A DNA stretch of 46,198 nt from Verrucomicrobiota bacterium (GCA_019136135.1 JAGVUR010000002.1:1-46198), one strand, 5' to 3'. Positions 24,775 to 33,523 are shown, counted from the first letter of the stretch. Numbers and translations are program-made. The notes: a model not told the origin generated them from the letters alone.

Positions 24775-27042
24775 TTAAAACGCCTGGATCTTCGGCAACC
24801 AGTTGTCGCGATACCGCTTGAAATCCAGCGGCGTCCGTCCCGTGATGTAGTGGCTGCCTCCCTTCGTTCCGTCATCGCATTCCCATTGAATCAGCAGCAG
24901 CCGCTGGTCGCAATTGGGCAGGTTGAAACGGCCAAGATGCTGGTTTTCATTGGGACCGAGGCGGAAATCGCGCTCAAACAGAACTTCACCGGTATCGCCA
25001 TCCGAAACCTTCATCTTCCCTGCAAACGACTTGAGCGAATCGTTGGCCATCACGACGGAATGCCCCCAGTCTTTCCATTCGCCGACAATGCCCAGCAACT
25101 GGACCTGGGCGCGCTTCAAATACCCATAAGCCAGCTTCTTGTCAAAGTAGTAGTCAACAATCGCATCCGAGAACTGCGGCCAGCAATCCATGACGTTCCA
25201 CCACAAAATCCCAGCCTTCTTCCACTTGTGGATACGGACGTTTTCCACAAAGAACTTCTTCGCCTCGGCCTGCACGATCTGGCTGGCGATGGTGAAATCC
25301 TCCAGGTTGTCAGGCTCGAAGTTGAACTCCTCCTTGACCTGCCTGAACATCAAGCCGATGCGATACGGATAACCATGGGCGGCATGGTACTCCCAGGACG
25401 AATTGTCGCGCCAGGGCCACAACTTGTCCGCCGGGATGAACTTCTTGATCGATTCCACCGAATTGGCGCCGTGATAGCCCGTTTCGCTGATGAAGACCGC
25501 ATTGTTGTCGGCATAGAACGGCGACTTGAAGTAGTCTCGCGGTCCCCAGATATGCTGTTCCGGCGTCGCGTTTGAGGGGCGGTTCTTGGCTTCCGATTCC
25601 GGCGAATAGTACGGCGAACTGGGCAGGTACGGACGATTGGGATCAAGGCGATGGAGGATTTGCGGAATCACCTCGCGGGTCAGCCGATTGACGCTTGGCT
25701 TCATGATCGCCCCACCCCAGCCGCACATGGCATCGACCTCGTTGTCTCCCGCCCACATCGCGATGCTGGGATGCTGGCGCAATTCCTTGACGACCCATTC
25801 GACCTCCTTGGCGAAGCGCGCGCGGAAATCGTCCGTCAACGGCGCGATCGCGCAAGCGATCATGAAGTCCTGCCAGACCATGATTCCGTGGTCGTCGCAG
25901 TAGTCGTAGAACGCCTTTGGTTCATAGACACCACCGCCCCAGACCCGCAGCATGTTGCAATTCAAGTCCGAGAAAAGCTCCAAAATTGGGATAATCCGAT
26001 CCTTGTCCCGGCTATGGAGCGCGTCGGCGGGAACCCAATTGGATCCCTTCACCATAATCGGCACCCCGTTCACCACGAACCTGGCATTGAAGGACTCGGG
26101 GTTTTCGTCATATTCGAATTTCATCGACCGCAAGCCAATGCGCGTCGACGTCTCGAAGAGCGGCTTTTCGTCTGCAAATACCCTGACTGTGGCATCATAC
26201 ATGTTGGGTTCGCCGTAGCCGGCTGGCCACCACAGCTTGGGATTGTGAATGTCAAAATAGATGACGCCGCTTGTAAAGTATTGGTTCCAGCGATTCTTGA
26301 ACACCGAATCGCCGCACTTCATTTCAATTTCAATCTGGAACATGTTCCAGCTACGAAGGGCGGTGGCGAACGAATAGGAAAAGTAAACCCTGGCATATCC
26401 AGGCCGCGTGTCTTTCATCACGTCGAAATAGCATGACAGCATCCTGTTCGCCGGACGTTCAACGATGCGGACGTCACGCCAAATCCCACCGAGGCAGCAG
26501 CGCGGGCAGATGTCCCAGCCAAACTCATGGGCGGGCTTACGCAGGGGAAGGCTTTCCATGTTCCGCCCCTGGGCGCGGTCGTGATGATCGAGTTCGTAGG
26601 CCGCCGCAGACAGGATTGGCGACTTGATCAGCACGGTCAGCTTGTTCTTGGAGCCGCGCTTCAGCTTGTTGTCAACCTTGATCGTATGCCTGATGAAGGC
26701 ATTGTCCGTATCGCAAAGTTTTTCTCCGTTCAGGAACACTTCCGCAACGCAGTCGATCCCGTCGAATTCCAGGTCTGCATCAAGCGGGAAATTCGCCGGC
26801 ACGTCAAACTGGCGCGTATATTCCCAATCGTAGAACTCGTATGGCCTGAGGAATTTTTCGTTTTCGTCGTAGAACGGCTCCTCAATGATCTTGTTTGCCA
26901 TCAAGTCCAATTCCACATTCCCTGGGACTTGCGCGGGCATAGGTCCCAACGCCTTCTCGCCAAATCCACGAACGCTCCAAACGCCATTCAAGTCAATGCT
27001 TTGCTTCACGTCGAGACCTCTTCCTTGTGCTTGTTGCTCCAT
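24775..27042 (-). CDS. glycoside hydrolase family 2, beta-mannosidase-like
   Basis: A 755-residue GH2 enzyme without a signal peptide, hence cytoplasmic. The N-terminal jelly roll shows DLNGVWSVRGFG, VPGNVELDL and EFDGIDCVAEVFLNGEKL, the wording of beta-mannosidases. The barrel has KGSNWVPADA, LRVWGGGVYE and WQDFM; the acid/base is E435 in AGDNEVD and the nucleophile E520 in FISETGYHG. A C-terminal beta-domain closes the protein. The length is at the short end for beta-mannosidases (often 820-890), with fewer C-terminal domains. It is first of four genes transcribed leftward from the promoter at 27092-27120, and probably trims imported mannosides. Confidence 0.86.
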   Translation of the reverse strand: MEQQAQGRGLDVKQSIDLNGVWSVRGFGEKALGPMPAQVPGNVELDLMANKIIEEPFYDENEKFLRPYEFYDWEYTRQFDVPANFPLDADLEFDGIDCVAEVFLNGEKLCDTDNAFIRHTIKVDNKLKRGSKNKLTVLIKSPILSAAAYELDHHDRAQGRNMESLPLRKPAHEFGWDICPRCCLGGIWRDVRIVERPANRMLSCYFDVMKDTRPGYARVYFSYSFATALRSWNMFQIEIEMKCGDSVFKNRWNQYFTSGVIYFDIHNPKLWWPAGYGEPNMYDATVRVFADEKPLFETSTRIGLRSMKFEYDENPESFNARFVVNGVPIMVKGSNWVPADALHSRDKDRIIPILELFSDLNCNMLRVWGGGVYEPKAFYDYCDDHGIMVWQDFMIACAIAPLTDDFRARFAKEVEWVVKELRQHPSIAMWAGDNEVDAMCGWGGAIMKPSVNRLTREVIPQILHRLDPNRPYLPSSPYYSPESEAKNRPSNATPEQHIWGPRDYFKSPFYADNNAVFISETGYHGANSVESIKKFIPADKLWPWRDNSSWEYHAAHGYPYRIGLMFRQVKEEFNFEPDNLEDFTIASQIVQAEAKKFFVENVRIHKWKKAGILWWNVMDCWPQFSDAIVDYYFDKKLAYGYLKRAQVQLLGIVGEWKDWGHSVVMANDSLKSFAGKMKVSDGDTGEVLFERDFRLGPNENQHLGRFNLPNCDQRLLLIQWECDDGTKGGSHYITGRTPLDFKRYRDNWLPKIQAF

Positions 27043-27091
27043 TTTCCAAAATAAAGGCTAACCGATAAAACACATTTTCGCACAAGATAAA

Positions 27092-27120
27092 ATAATATCC
27101 TGAACTGATCACTTTGTCAA
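27092..27120 (-). promoter_or_regulatory. near-consensus sigma-70 promoter of the GH2 operon
   Basis: On the minus strand TTGACA (27120-27115) and TATTAT (27097-27092) are 17 bases apart, the best promoter match in the window. It starts the beta-mannosidase-like gene about 50 bases downstream. The eleven bases TTGACAAAGTG recur at 6998-7008 in the promoter candidate of the repeat-protein gene. Confidence 0.75.
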
Positions 27121-27207
27121 ATGGACAGACAAAAAACTATGGCTGATTCTTGTACTCAAACCAACTTCGAGACCCATTTCTTTCATCTGAACCAAGAGAA
27201 AGGAAAC

Positions 27208-27230
27208 CTCGGAACTGACCGAGATTTTTT
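27208..27230 (+). terminator. weak hairpin followed by T run
   Basis: CTCGG (27208-27212) and CCGAG (27219-27223) form a five-base-pair stem with loop AACTGA, followed by A and six T. No plus-strand gene precedes it, so it would act in the leader of the deacetylase transcript, if at all. The stem is short, so confidence is low. Confidence 0.25.
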
Positions 27231-27277
27231 CACACTTTCGTACTCAAAAACCATGTGACATGCCCCCTGATTTCGAC

Positions 27278-27468
27278 ATTGGGGATTGTGGGACTAGGAC
27301 ACATGAGACTTTTGGGACGAATGAGCCCCATGGGACTGGGACTATGGGACATTGCCGTTGGGTTTTGTGGGCGTTGGGCTTCTGGGACTGGGACGGGGCA
27401 TTCATAATTCAGCATTCATAATTCAGCATTCATAATTCAGCATTCATAATTCAGCATTCATAATTCAG
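27278..27468 (-). repeat. dispersed low-complexity repeat element, copy B
   Basis: Read on the minus strand, this begins with five 14-bp CTGAATTATGAATG units and continues as a GTCCCA-rich tract: CCCCGTCCCAGTCCCAGAAG, then CCCACAAAACCCAACG, GTCCCATAGTCCCAG and CCCAAAAGTCTCATGTGTCC. Each of these blocks has a counterpart in the same order at 42101-42251 (for example CCCATAAGTCTCATTTGTCC, 18 of 20 identical). The two copies are thus related by descent, not just similar in composition. Confidence 0.8.
27399..27468. repeat. 14-bp tandem repeat, five perfect copies
   Basis: CATTCATAATTCAG is repeated five times without a mismatch from 27399 to 27468. Each unit is itself close to an inverted repeat (GAATTATGAATG / CATTCATAATTC). 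There are no spacers, so it is not a CRISPR array. A single diverged unit of the same sequence (GAATTATGAATG) opens the related element at 42101. Confidence 0.97.
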
Positions 27469-27550
27469 ACAAGCCGCTTGTTTTCCATTTTTCATACGCT
27501 AAATTTGCTTGCTGATTTCGACATTCATCCACCCCGTAAAGAGACCGGCC

Positions 27551-29350
27551 ATGAAACGCATCTTCATTTCCATCTTTTCACTCGCAATTGCCCTGAATGC
27601 GGCAAACCCGTTGGATTTCCGCGAATACACCCAGACTTTCACCTTGGAATATCCAACTGAAGCCGATGCCAAGCAGGCATCCGTGTCCGTCAAGCCACTT
27701 CCTCAATCCTACAAGATCGCCGTTTCATCAAGATGGGACGACACCTCGGCAAACCATTTGAAGACCCATGCCATTATGGCTCGCCATAAGGTCAAGGGTA
27801 CCTTCTACTGCAACGATGCCTTCTCCATACTCAATAAATTCCCCAACTACTTCAAGACACTGATGCCTGATGGATCCTCCATCGGGCTTCATACCGTCAG
27901 CCATCCTCGATTGCCCTACGTCAACTCCTTCGAGCATTTCAGGGAATTCATGCTCAATCGGATTCAACTTGAGACCGTCACCCAATCGCCAATTAACTCC
28001 CAGGCGCTTCCATTCTGTCATTGGCAATCGAATAACCCAATTATCCCGTTGAGCATAGGACATGCCATGATGGCCGCCGGCGTCATCTCGGCACCCGATG
28101 TATTCTACCCAAGCAATGAGCATCGGATCGGATATCCCAAGAACGCCCTTGCCCAATCCAAGTTCTTCACCCCGGGTGACCGACTCCCGGACATCGAGAA
28201 AATGGAGCAACTCCTCAAGTCCGTTTCCACCAACGAGAAGAACCTTGCCATTCAGCCTTCATTCTCAATGGCGCTGCACTCCTGGCATACCCCGGAAGGG
28301 CTGGAAAAACTTGATGTCTGCTACAAAATGCTTGCTGACAATCCGGACTGGTGGTACTGCAACCAAAACGAGTACGGCGCATACAGGTACGAAGCGCTCA
28401 ATGCGACAGTCCAGCAGACCCAAGCACAAAACAAACTCACCGTTACCGTCACCCGCTACCTCCCCGCCGAACTTGGCGCAAATGTCCCGCTATGGTTCCA
28501 AATCAACGGCCCCAAGCCGACCAAGGCAACAAATGCAACGATCACGCAACACGGAATCGAACTGAAGCATACCGGAAAACTTCCTGAAGTCTTCGATGCG
28601 GCAGACGAGAACGGAGACGCCAAAATAATCCCATTCGTCAAACTCAAGCTCACCAGAAAAAACAATGTCTGGACCGCATCGCTCAATAACCAGGACATGC
28701 TGCCTCTGGAAAACCTCCAATTCACCTTCAGATTCCCCTATGCATGCGAAAAACACGCGATCAGAAAAGACGCCCAAGCACTGGGTCCGCAGGCATCAGT
28801 CGCCGTATCGGTAACGCAACAAATCAAGCAAGATACCTTCTTCAAATACGGAAACCCATACTACGCCGTGCAACTCGACTTCACAAGAGGAACGAAAAAC
28901 TACAGGATATACGCAGACCTCGCCGAACAACAACAAGAAGAACTCCCGCTGACAATGGCACAAGCGGCAAAACTCCTGCTCGATTCCGACAGGCTCGACC
29001 TCAAGGTCCTCGCGCAGCCAACAATGCCAATCAGCATCGACACAGTCCCGTTCCATGTTTCGAAAAACATCGAACCGGCTACCTTGGTCTGCAATGCGAA
29101 GGACGATAAGCTTAACAAGGAAAACGCAAAACTCGTCGCAATCGTCGATTTCATCGCAGAAAGCGACAAGCCGGCAGAGTTCACGACCTCGCTCCCCGCA
29201 GTAATCTTCAATGGACAAACCATCAAGGCAACAAATGGGAAACTGACGCTAAAACCGAACACGGGACGCAATAGAATCCTATTTAAGACCCAAGCCGGAA
29301 AAGCCGCGCAGTTCTTCCTGCCTGACGACTCATTCGCATTCGCGAAATAA
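27551..29350 (+). CDS. exported polysaccharide deacetylase-domain protein
   Basis: A 599-residue exported protein (start 27551 gives signal peptide MKRIFISIFSLAIALNA). Residues 52-290 are a NodB-type carbohydrate esterase domain (CE4): SSRWDDTSAN with D63 and D64, GTFYCND, and the zinc-binding H114-x-x-x-H118 in IGLHTVSHPRLP. The following 300 residues are beta-rich, with no recognised family, and may bind the glycan. It should remove acetyl groups from an extracellular polysaccharide. The gene stands downstream of repeat copy B and runs directly into a truncated zinc-ribbon gene (eight bases later). Confidence 0.82.
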   Translation: MKRIFISIFSLAIALNAANPLDFREYTQTFTLEYPTEADAKQASVSVKPLPQSYKIAVSSRWDDTSANHLKTHAIMARHKVKGTFYCNDAFSILNKFPNYFKTLMPDGSSIGLHTVSHPRLPYVNSFEHFREFMLNRIQLETVTQSPINSQALPFCHWQSNNPIIPLSIGHAMMAAGVISAPDVFYPSNEHRIGYPKNALAQSKFFTPGDRLPDIEKMEQLLKSVSTNEKNLAIQPSFSMALHSWHTPEGLEKLDVCYKMLADNPDWWYCNQNEYGAYRYEALNATVQQTQAQNKLTVTVTRYLPAELGANVPLWFQINGPKPTKATNATITQHGIELKHTGKLPEVFDAADENGDAKIIPFVKLKLTRKNNVWTASLNNQDMLPLENLQFTFRFPYACEKHAIRKDAQALGPQASVAVSVTQQIKQDTFFKYGNPYYAVQLDFTRGTKNYRIYADLAEQQQEELPLTMAQAAKLLLDSDRLDLKVLAQPTMPISIDTVPFHVSKNIEPATLVCNAKDDKLNKENAKLVAIVDFIAESDKPAEFTTSLPAVIFNGQTIKATNGKLTLKPNTGRNRILFKTQAGKAAQFFLPDDSFAFAK

Positions 29351-29358
29351 GCCCATAA

Positions 29359-30186
29359 ACAACCCAAGGCAACGTCGCAACCGCATGCACATACTGCAAA
29401 TCGCCGCTGACAGCAGCGCAAAACAGCAAGAGAACCCTGAGACCACAGGGACTCGTCCCATTCTCAATCCCGAAAGACAAGGCGCAAAGCACCTTCAAAA
29501 CCTGGCTCGAAAGCCGATGGTTCCTACCTAACAAAGCAAAAAAAATCAACCTCAGCGAAAGCCTCAAGGGAGTCTATAGGCCAACCTGGACATTCGATTT
29601 CTTGGCGCAGTCCTTCTACGTAGGAGAACGAGGAGACCACTACTACGTCACGGTCAAAACAAAAAACGGCGTGAGAACTGAACGGAAAACACGATGGAGA
29701 GGAGCTTCCGGTTCAGTGAAACTCCATTTCGACGATATACTCGTGTACGCAAGCAACAGGCTCGACAGGAAACTACAGGAAAGCCTCGGAGGATTCATGC
29801 CTAAACAGGCGGTCGACTACAACAACGACGCAATAATGGGATTTGATGAGGAAAGCTATGATGTCAAACTGACGGATGCCTTCGAAGAAGCCAAAACCTA
29901 TGCGGATGGCCGTATCAGAAGCGAGATCCGAAGCGACATCGGCGGGGACGAGCAACGAATCTTCACCGTCAATACCGCGTACTCCGACCTCTCCTACAAG
30001 CTCCTCCTGATTCCATTTTGGTCAAGCACCTACATCTTCAAGGGTAAATCCTACACCTACATCGTCAACGGGCAAACGGGAAACGCCCACGGAACGCGCC
30101 CATATAGCGCCGTGAAAATCACCGCTGCGATCATCCTGGCCATCATTGCAGCCCTGTTTTTGTATGCACTTGTAGAAGGGTTCTAA
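29359..30186 (+). pseudogene. 5'-truncated zinc-ribbon membrane protein gene (YdjG-like)
   Basis: An open frame runs from just after the TAA at 29356-29358 to 30186 (275 codons) but has no ATG or GTG start; the first usable codon is a TTG at 29602, with no ribosome site. The frame before that TTG is clearly family sequence: ATACTYCKSPL (last CxxC of a zinc ribbon), LVPFSIPKDKA, WLESRWFLP, LKGVYRPTWTFDF. After it come SFYVGERGDHYYVTV, RRW-type strands and a C-terminal membrane helix (AAIILAIIAALFLYALVEG). Intact relatives have about 100 further N-terminal residues with another zinc ribbon. That part is missing, and the deacetylase gene abuts the break, so a deletion or rearrangement seems to have removed it. 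The SPFH gene downstream is the usual neighbour of this family. Confidence 0.72.
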
Positions 30187-30225
30187 AATCAATATCACCA
30201 TACGAAACAACAAGGAGAAAGAACA

Positions 30226-31326
30226 ATGGGTTTGTTTAGCTTTATCAAAAGCGAATTGATTGACATCGTCGAATGGCCCGAGGAAAAACCAGGCGTACTG
30301 GTCCATCGTTTCAGCAGGCACGACAACGAAATCAAGCGCGGAGCCAAGCTGATCGTCAGGCCTGGCCAGACTGCCATCTTCGTCAACGAAGGCAAAATCG
30401 CAGATCGCTTCGAGCCTGGTACCTACACATTGGAAACCGCCAATCTTCCGATCCTGACCACCCTGCTCTCCCTCCCCTACGGCTTCAACTCCTGGCACAA
30501 GGCGGAAGTCTATTTCATCAAGAGGACGGAGCAACTGGATAGGCGTTGGGGAACACAGCAGCCGATTATGATGCGAGACCTGGATTTCGGCATCCTTAGG
30601 ATCAGAGCATTCGGAAACTACTCCTACAGGATCGGAACCACCGATCAAATGCTGGAGCGCCTCGTCGGCGCCAGGAGCGAATTCAAGACCGAAGACATTG
30701 AGAGCCAGCTATGCACCAGGGTTGTATCCGAGCTGTCGGATTCACTTGGCGAACTCAAGATACCTGCATTGGACCTTGCTGCAAACTACAATGAAATCGG
30801 GGAACGGGTCAAGCTCAACCTGGCCTCATACATGGCCTCCATGGGTGTCGAACTCATGTCGCTGACCATCGCCAATATTTCCCTGCCCGATGAAGTCAAC
30901 GCCGCCATTGACAAGCGCGGCGCTGTCGGCGCACTGGGTGGCGTGATGAACCAGTACTCGCAAATGCAGGCTGCGGACGCACTGAAGGCGGCTGCCGAAA
31001 ACCAGGGCGGCGCAGGCACGGTGATGGGCATGATGATGGGCGGACAGCTCGGCGCATTCGGATCGCAACAGGCATTCCAACAGCAGCAGCAAGCGGCGCC
31101 ACCGCCGCCGCCACCCGTCGCACCGATGTACTACATCGCCGTCAACGGGCAGCAGCAAGGTCCCTACCAAGTCGCACAACTCCAGGCGATGATTGCATCG
31201 GGTGCATTCACCCAGGCGACCCTGGTCTGGACAACGGGCATGGCCGCCTGGCAAGCCGCCAATACAGTCCCCGCGCTTGCGGCGTTATTCGCCCCGCCCC
31301 CGCCCCCGCCGCCTCCGGCTCCCTGA
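30226..31326 (+). CDS. SPFH-domain protein with C-terminal GYF_2 domain (YdjI/virion-core-like)
   Basis: A 366-residue protein. Residues 1-235 match the SPFH/virion-core group of bacterial proteins typified by B. subtilis YdjI: FIKSELIDIVEWPEE, FVNEGKIADRFEPGTYTLET, IKRTEQLDRRWGTQQPI and GVELMSLTIANISLP. A Gln/Ala/Pro-rich linker (about 255-300, ending in a proline run) leads to a GYF_2-type domain (YYIAVNGQQQGPYQVAQLQA...MAAWQAA), and the tail is again proline. In B. subtilis the ydjGHI products help recruit PspA at the membrane; here only the SPFH gene and a truncated zinc-ribbon gene are present. The ribosome site AAGGAGAAAG is strong, so it appears to be expressed. Confidence 0.85.
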   Translation: MGLFSFIKSELIDIVEWPEEKPGVLVHRFSRHDNEIKRGAKLIVRPGQTAIFVNEGKIADRFEPGTYTLETANLPILTTLLSLPYGFNSWHKAEVYFIKRTEQLDRRWGTQQPIMMRDLDFGILRIRAFGNYSYRIGTTDQMLERLVGARSEFKTEDIESQLCTRVVSELSDSLGELKIPALDLAANYNEIGERVKLNLASYMASMGVELMSLTIANISLPDEVNAAIDKRGAVGALGGVMNQYSQMQAADALKAAAENQGGAGTVMGMMMGGQLGAFGSQQAFQQQQQAAPPPPPPVAPMYYIAVNGQQQGPYQVAQLQAMIASGAFTQATLVWTTGMAAWQAANTVPALAALFAPPPPPPPPAP

Positions 31327-31339
31327 GGGTCACTTTAGT

Positions 31340-32539
31340 TTAGCTACGTTGAAGCCTTCTCTCGCGCAACCAGGTCAGGATAATGCAGACCAGGCCTAGG
31401 ACGAAGCATCCGCCCAGCAACGTAAAGGCGAGTTTCGGATACCCTTTGTCAAATATGGTTCCCAGCGTCAAGGGGCTGAGCACGCATCCCAGCGCACCAC
31501 ATCCCACTGCGATGCCTGCCGCAGTTCCGCTGTATTTCATATTCCGGATCGTGATCATGCTGACGATCAGCGGCCATGTGCCGGACAGCGCCAAGCCAAG
31601 CAGCGCCAGCAACACCAATCCGCTGCCCCAGCCAGTGACAAGATTCTGGCAAAACGCCGCTATTGCGGAAAGCAGGAACAGCGTCCCGATCACTGGCTCG
31701 TAAGTCTGATTCTGTGGAAGGAACGAGCAGCCGATACGTCCTATGACTACAGCGCCCCAGAATACCGCAATCGAAAGCGTTGCAGCCTGATCGCCTGCGC
31801 CAAGTTGCTTCAGGTATGTCGGTGCAAAGGCGTACACCGCCGTTTCTCCGAAGACGTAGAGGAAAATCGCCAGGGTCGGCAACCAGATATTGGGTATCAG
31901 TTCCAAAACCCTTTCCCAAGCCGTACTAGTATCCGCACTCGTCTCGCTTTCCTTCACGGGGAAACGCGAGTAGGCAAACCCCACGGCGACCAGCACGGCA
32001 AGCGCGCCCATCGAACCGTAAAACCAGCGCCAGCCAACTCCTCGCTTCGAGAGAAAGCCAACCGCAAAACCAACGCCAATCGCACCAAGACAGTAAAAGA
32101 TCTGCGATAGATTCATGAACAGCTTGCTACGAGTGGGATGCAAGTCGTTCAAAACCGCGCACCCGACTGATTCAAGCATGCCGCCGCCCATTCCGACGAT
32201 GATCGCGCCAATGTACAAAACCCACAACGTGGGCGCGGTGATCCAAATCAAGCAACCAAGCGCGACCAGTAGGCTGCAAACAAGCAAGCAAGCACGCTTC
32301 CCAAAACGGTCGGAAGCAGAGCCGCCAAGAAAACACATCGCCACAAAGCCAGTGAACTGAATCGAAAACGTCCACTTCACAAACTTGGCTTCGCTCATCC
32401 CGAAATCCGGTCCTATCTTGTAGGCCAAGGCAGACAGCATATTCGCCGTCATGGCAAACAACGTGATGCAAAACAAACTGGTGAAGGTGGATAGAAATTT
32501 GCGTTCCGTACTCATTTCGATGGTTTCTCGTTGGATCAT
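31340..32539 (-). CDS. MFS transporter
   Basis: A 399-residue major facilitator protein with 12 hydrophobic segments. The A-type motif between helices 2 and 3 is GSASDRFGKRACLL, and GGGMLESVGCAVLNDLHPTRS follows helix 4-5. The general pattern (FVKWTFSIQFTGFVAMCF) resembles FucP/NarK-like sugar or metabolite symporters seen in PVC bacteria; the solute is unknown. The start at 32539 is used here; a second Met eight codons later is equally likely, as neither has a strong ribosome site. It is the last of four leftward genes after ymdB-like and nrdR, 42 bases past the ATP-cone protein. Confidence 0.8.
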   Translation of the reverse strand: MIQRETIEMSTERKFLSTFTSLFCITLFAMTANMLSALAYKIGPDFGMSEAKFVKWTFSIQFTGFVAMCFLGGSASDRFGKRACLLVCSLLVALGCLIWITAPTLWVLYIGAIIVGMGGGMLESVGCAVLNDLHPTRSKLFMNLSQIFYCLGAIGVGFAVGFLSKRGVGWRWFYGSMGALAVLVAVGFAYSRFPVKESETSADTSTAWERVLELIPNIWLPTLAIFLYVFGETAVYAFAPTYLKQLGAGDQAATLSIAVFWGAVVIGRIGCSFLPQNQTYEPVIGTLFLLSAIAAFCQNLVTGWGSGLVLLALLGLALSGTWPLIVSMITIRNMKYSGTAAGIAVGCGALGCVLSPLTLGTIFDKGYPKLAFTLLGGCFVLGLVCIILTWLRERRLQRS

Positions 32540-32581
32540 TTCTTATTTAATACTCTTGGATGACATCAATTCTTCCCCGCT

Positions 32582-33523
32582 TCAGCGGTATCCCAGCATG
32601 ATCTCGAAATCAGGTCCCGATTCAAACAGGGCCGAAAGCAATTGCCGCAAGCGCTTGTCAAACCCACGGCGCTCGCGCAAACTCATTCCCTGGCCGTAAG
32701 ACTCGATGAAATCGGCGTATTTCGTCACCACCGCATGGCAGGGGCACTTGTCGAAATCGGGATTCTGTTCCAGGATGGTCTTGCGCTGTTGCGCCAGGAT
32801 TTGGATCGCATTGTCTGCCAGCTCGGGCAGCTTGCCGAACAGGAGCAATTCGCTGTGCCATTCGTCGCATTCCGCCTTGACAAATGCATTGAGGTCAAGG
32901 GCGACTTGGGCACGCGGAAACAAGGGGGCGATAGGATACGCAACCAGCGCCCTATTGGACAACAGCTTGTTATCCGCGCCCTCCACGCTTGGCACCTTGT
33001 CCACGGCGCCGGAAATCGTTTCCTTAAAGGGCGGCGGCTGCCGATGGAGCAAATGGATCCCCAACTCGCGAATGAATTCGTCGCTGGCAAACTGCAACCC
33101 TAGGCCGTTCAAGGCCTCCGAGCAACGAGCCGCCAAACTATGGACTTGACCGGGAGCCAACGGCAGGCGGTTGCCAAGGACATCACTCAATCTACGGTTA
33201 TCCCAAGGACGTAGCGCAGCTTGAAGACCCGATATCGCATCCATCCCACGCAACTCCATGAATGTCTTGGAGACATCGGCATAGCCGGACGCGGCAAGTA
33301 CGCTGGACACCAAACGATCAATCTCGCCCTCCGTCAGAGATGGCTCGCCTCCGCGAAGACGCTCCTCGACAGTCAACGTGAACTGGTTCACAAGCCACAT
33401 GTCGCAAACCCCGTTCCGGGAAAACGCGTCATGCAAATCCTCGCACAAGCCATCGAAATCATAGCTCGTACGCTGACCGGATTCATCAAGGGCAAAAAGT
33501 CGTTCTGACGGAATGAGGATCAT
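32582..33523 (-). CDS. uncharacterised protein with N-terminal ATP-cone-like domain, coupled to nrdR
   Basis: A 313-residue protein that I do not recognise as a whole. Residues about 10-93 read like an ATP-cone, the nucleotide-sensing domain of NrdR and class I/III ribonucleotide reductases: a short beta pair, FDGLCEDLHDAFSRNG, then VEERLRGGEPSLTEGEIDRLV and VLAASGYADVSKTFMELRG. The remaining 220 residues are mainly helical, with a small C-P-C-H cluster (C260, C262, H263) and a basic C-terminus (LRERRGFDKRLRQLL). Its ATG overlaps the nrdR stop (ATGA, 33520-33523), so translation should be coupled to NrdR. An accessory role in dNTP-responsive control is a hypothesis from this coupling and the shared domain. 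Confidence 0.65.
   Translation of the reverse strand: MILIPSERLFALDESGQRTSYDFDGLCEDLHDAFSRNGVCDMWLVNQFTLTVEERLRGGEPSLTEGEIDRLVSSVLAASGYADVSKTFMELRGMDAISGLQAALRPWDNRRLSDVLGNRLPLAPGQVHSLAARCSEALNGLGLQFASDEFIRELGIHLLHRQPPPFKETISGAVDKVPSVEGADNKLLSNRALVAYPIAPLFPRAQVALDLNAFVKAECDEWHSELLLFGKLPELADNAIQILAQQRKTILEQNPDFDKCPCHAVVTKYADFIESYGQGMSLRERRGFDKRLRQLLSALFESGPDFEIMLGYR

Larger units (their letters stand above)
27043..27550. other. 508-base intergenic region between divergent genes
   Basis: The left third carries the leftward promoter at 27092-27120. A weak hairpin lies at 27208-27230. From 27278 to 27468 the spacer consists of a low-complexity repeat element (TGGGAC-rich part, then a 14-bp tandem array). 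The remaining 80 bases lead to the deacetylase start and show no clear promoter. No open frame here looks coding. Confidence 0.75.

Noticed and set aside
24520..25575. 351-codon frame antisense to the phosphoesterase and GH2 genes
   Set aside because: It spans the junction of two well-supported minus-strand genes and has no start signal or domain.
27399..27468. Possible CRISPR array
   Set aside because: The 14-bp units adjoin directly with no spacers, and no cas gene is present. The same holds for the array at 8771-8960.
29602..30186. Treating the zinc-ribbon remnant as an intact gene starting at TTG 29602
   Set aside because: Clear family sequence lies upstream of that codon in the same frame back to 29359, and there is no ribosome site, so the TTG is not the original start.
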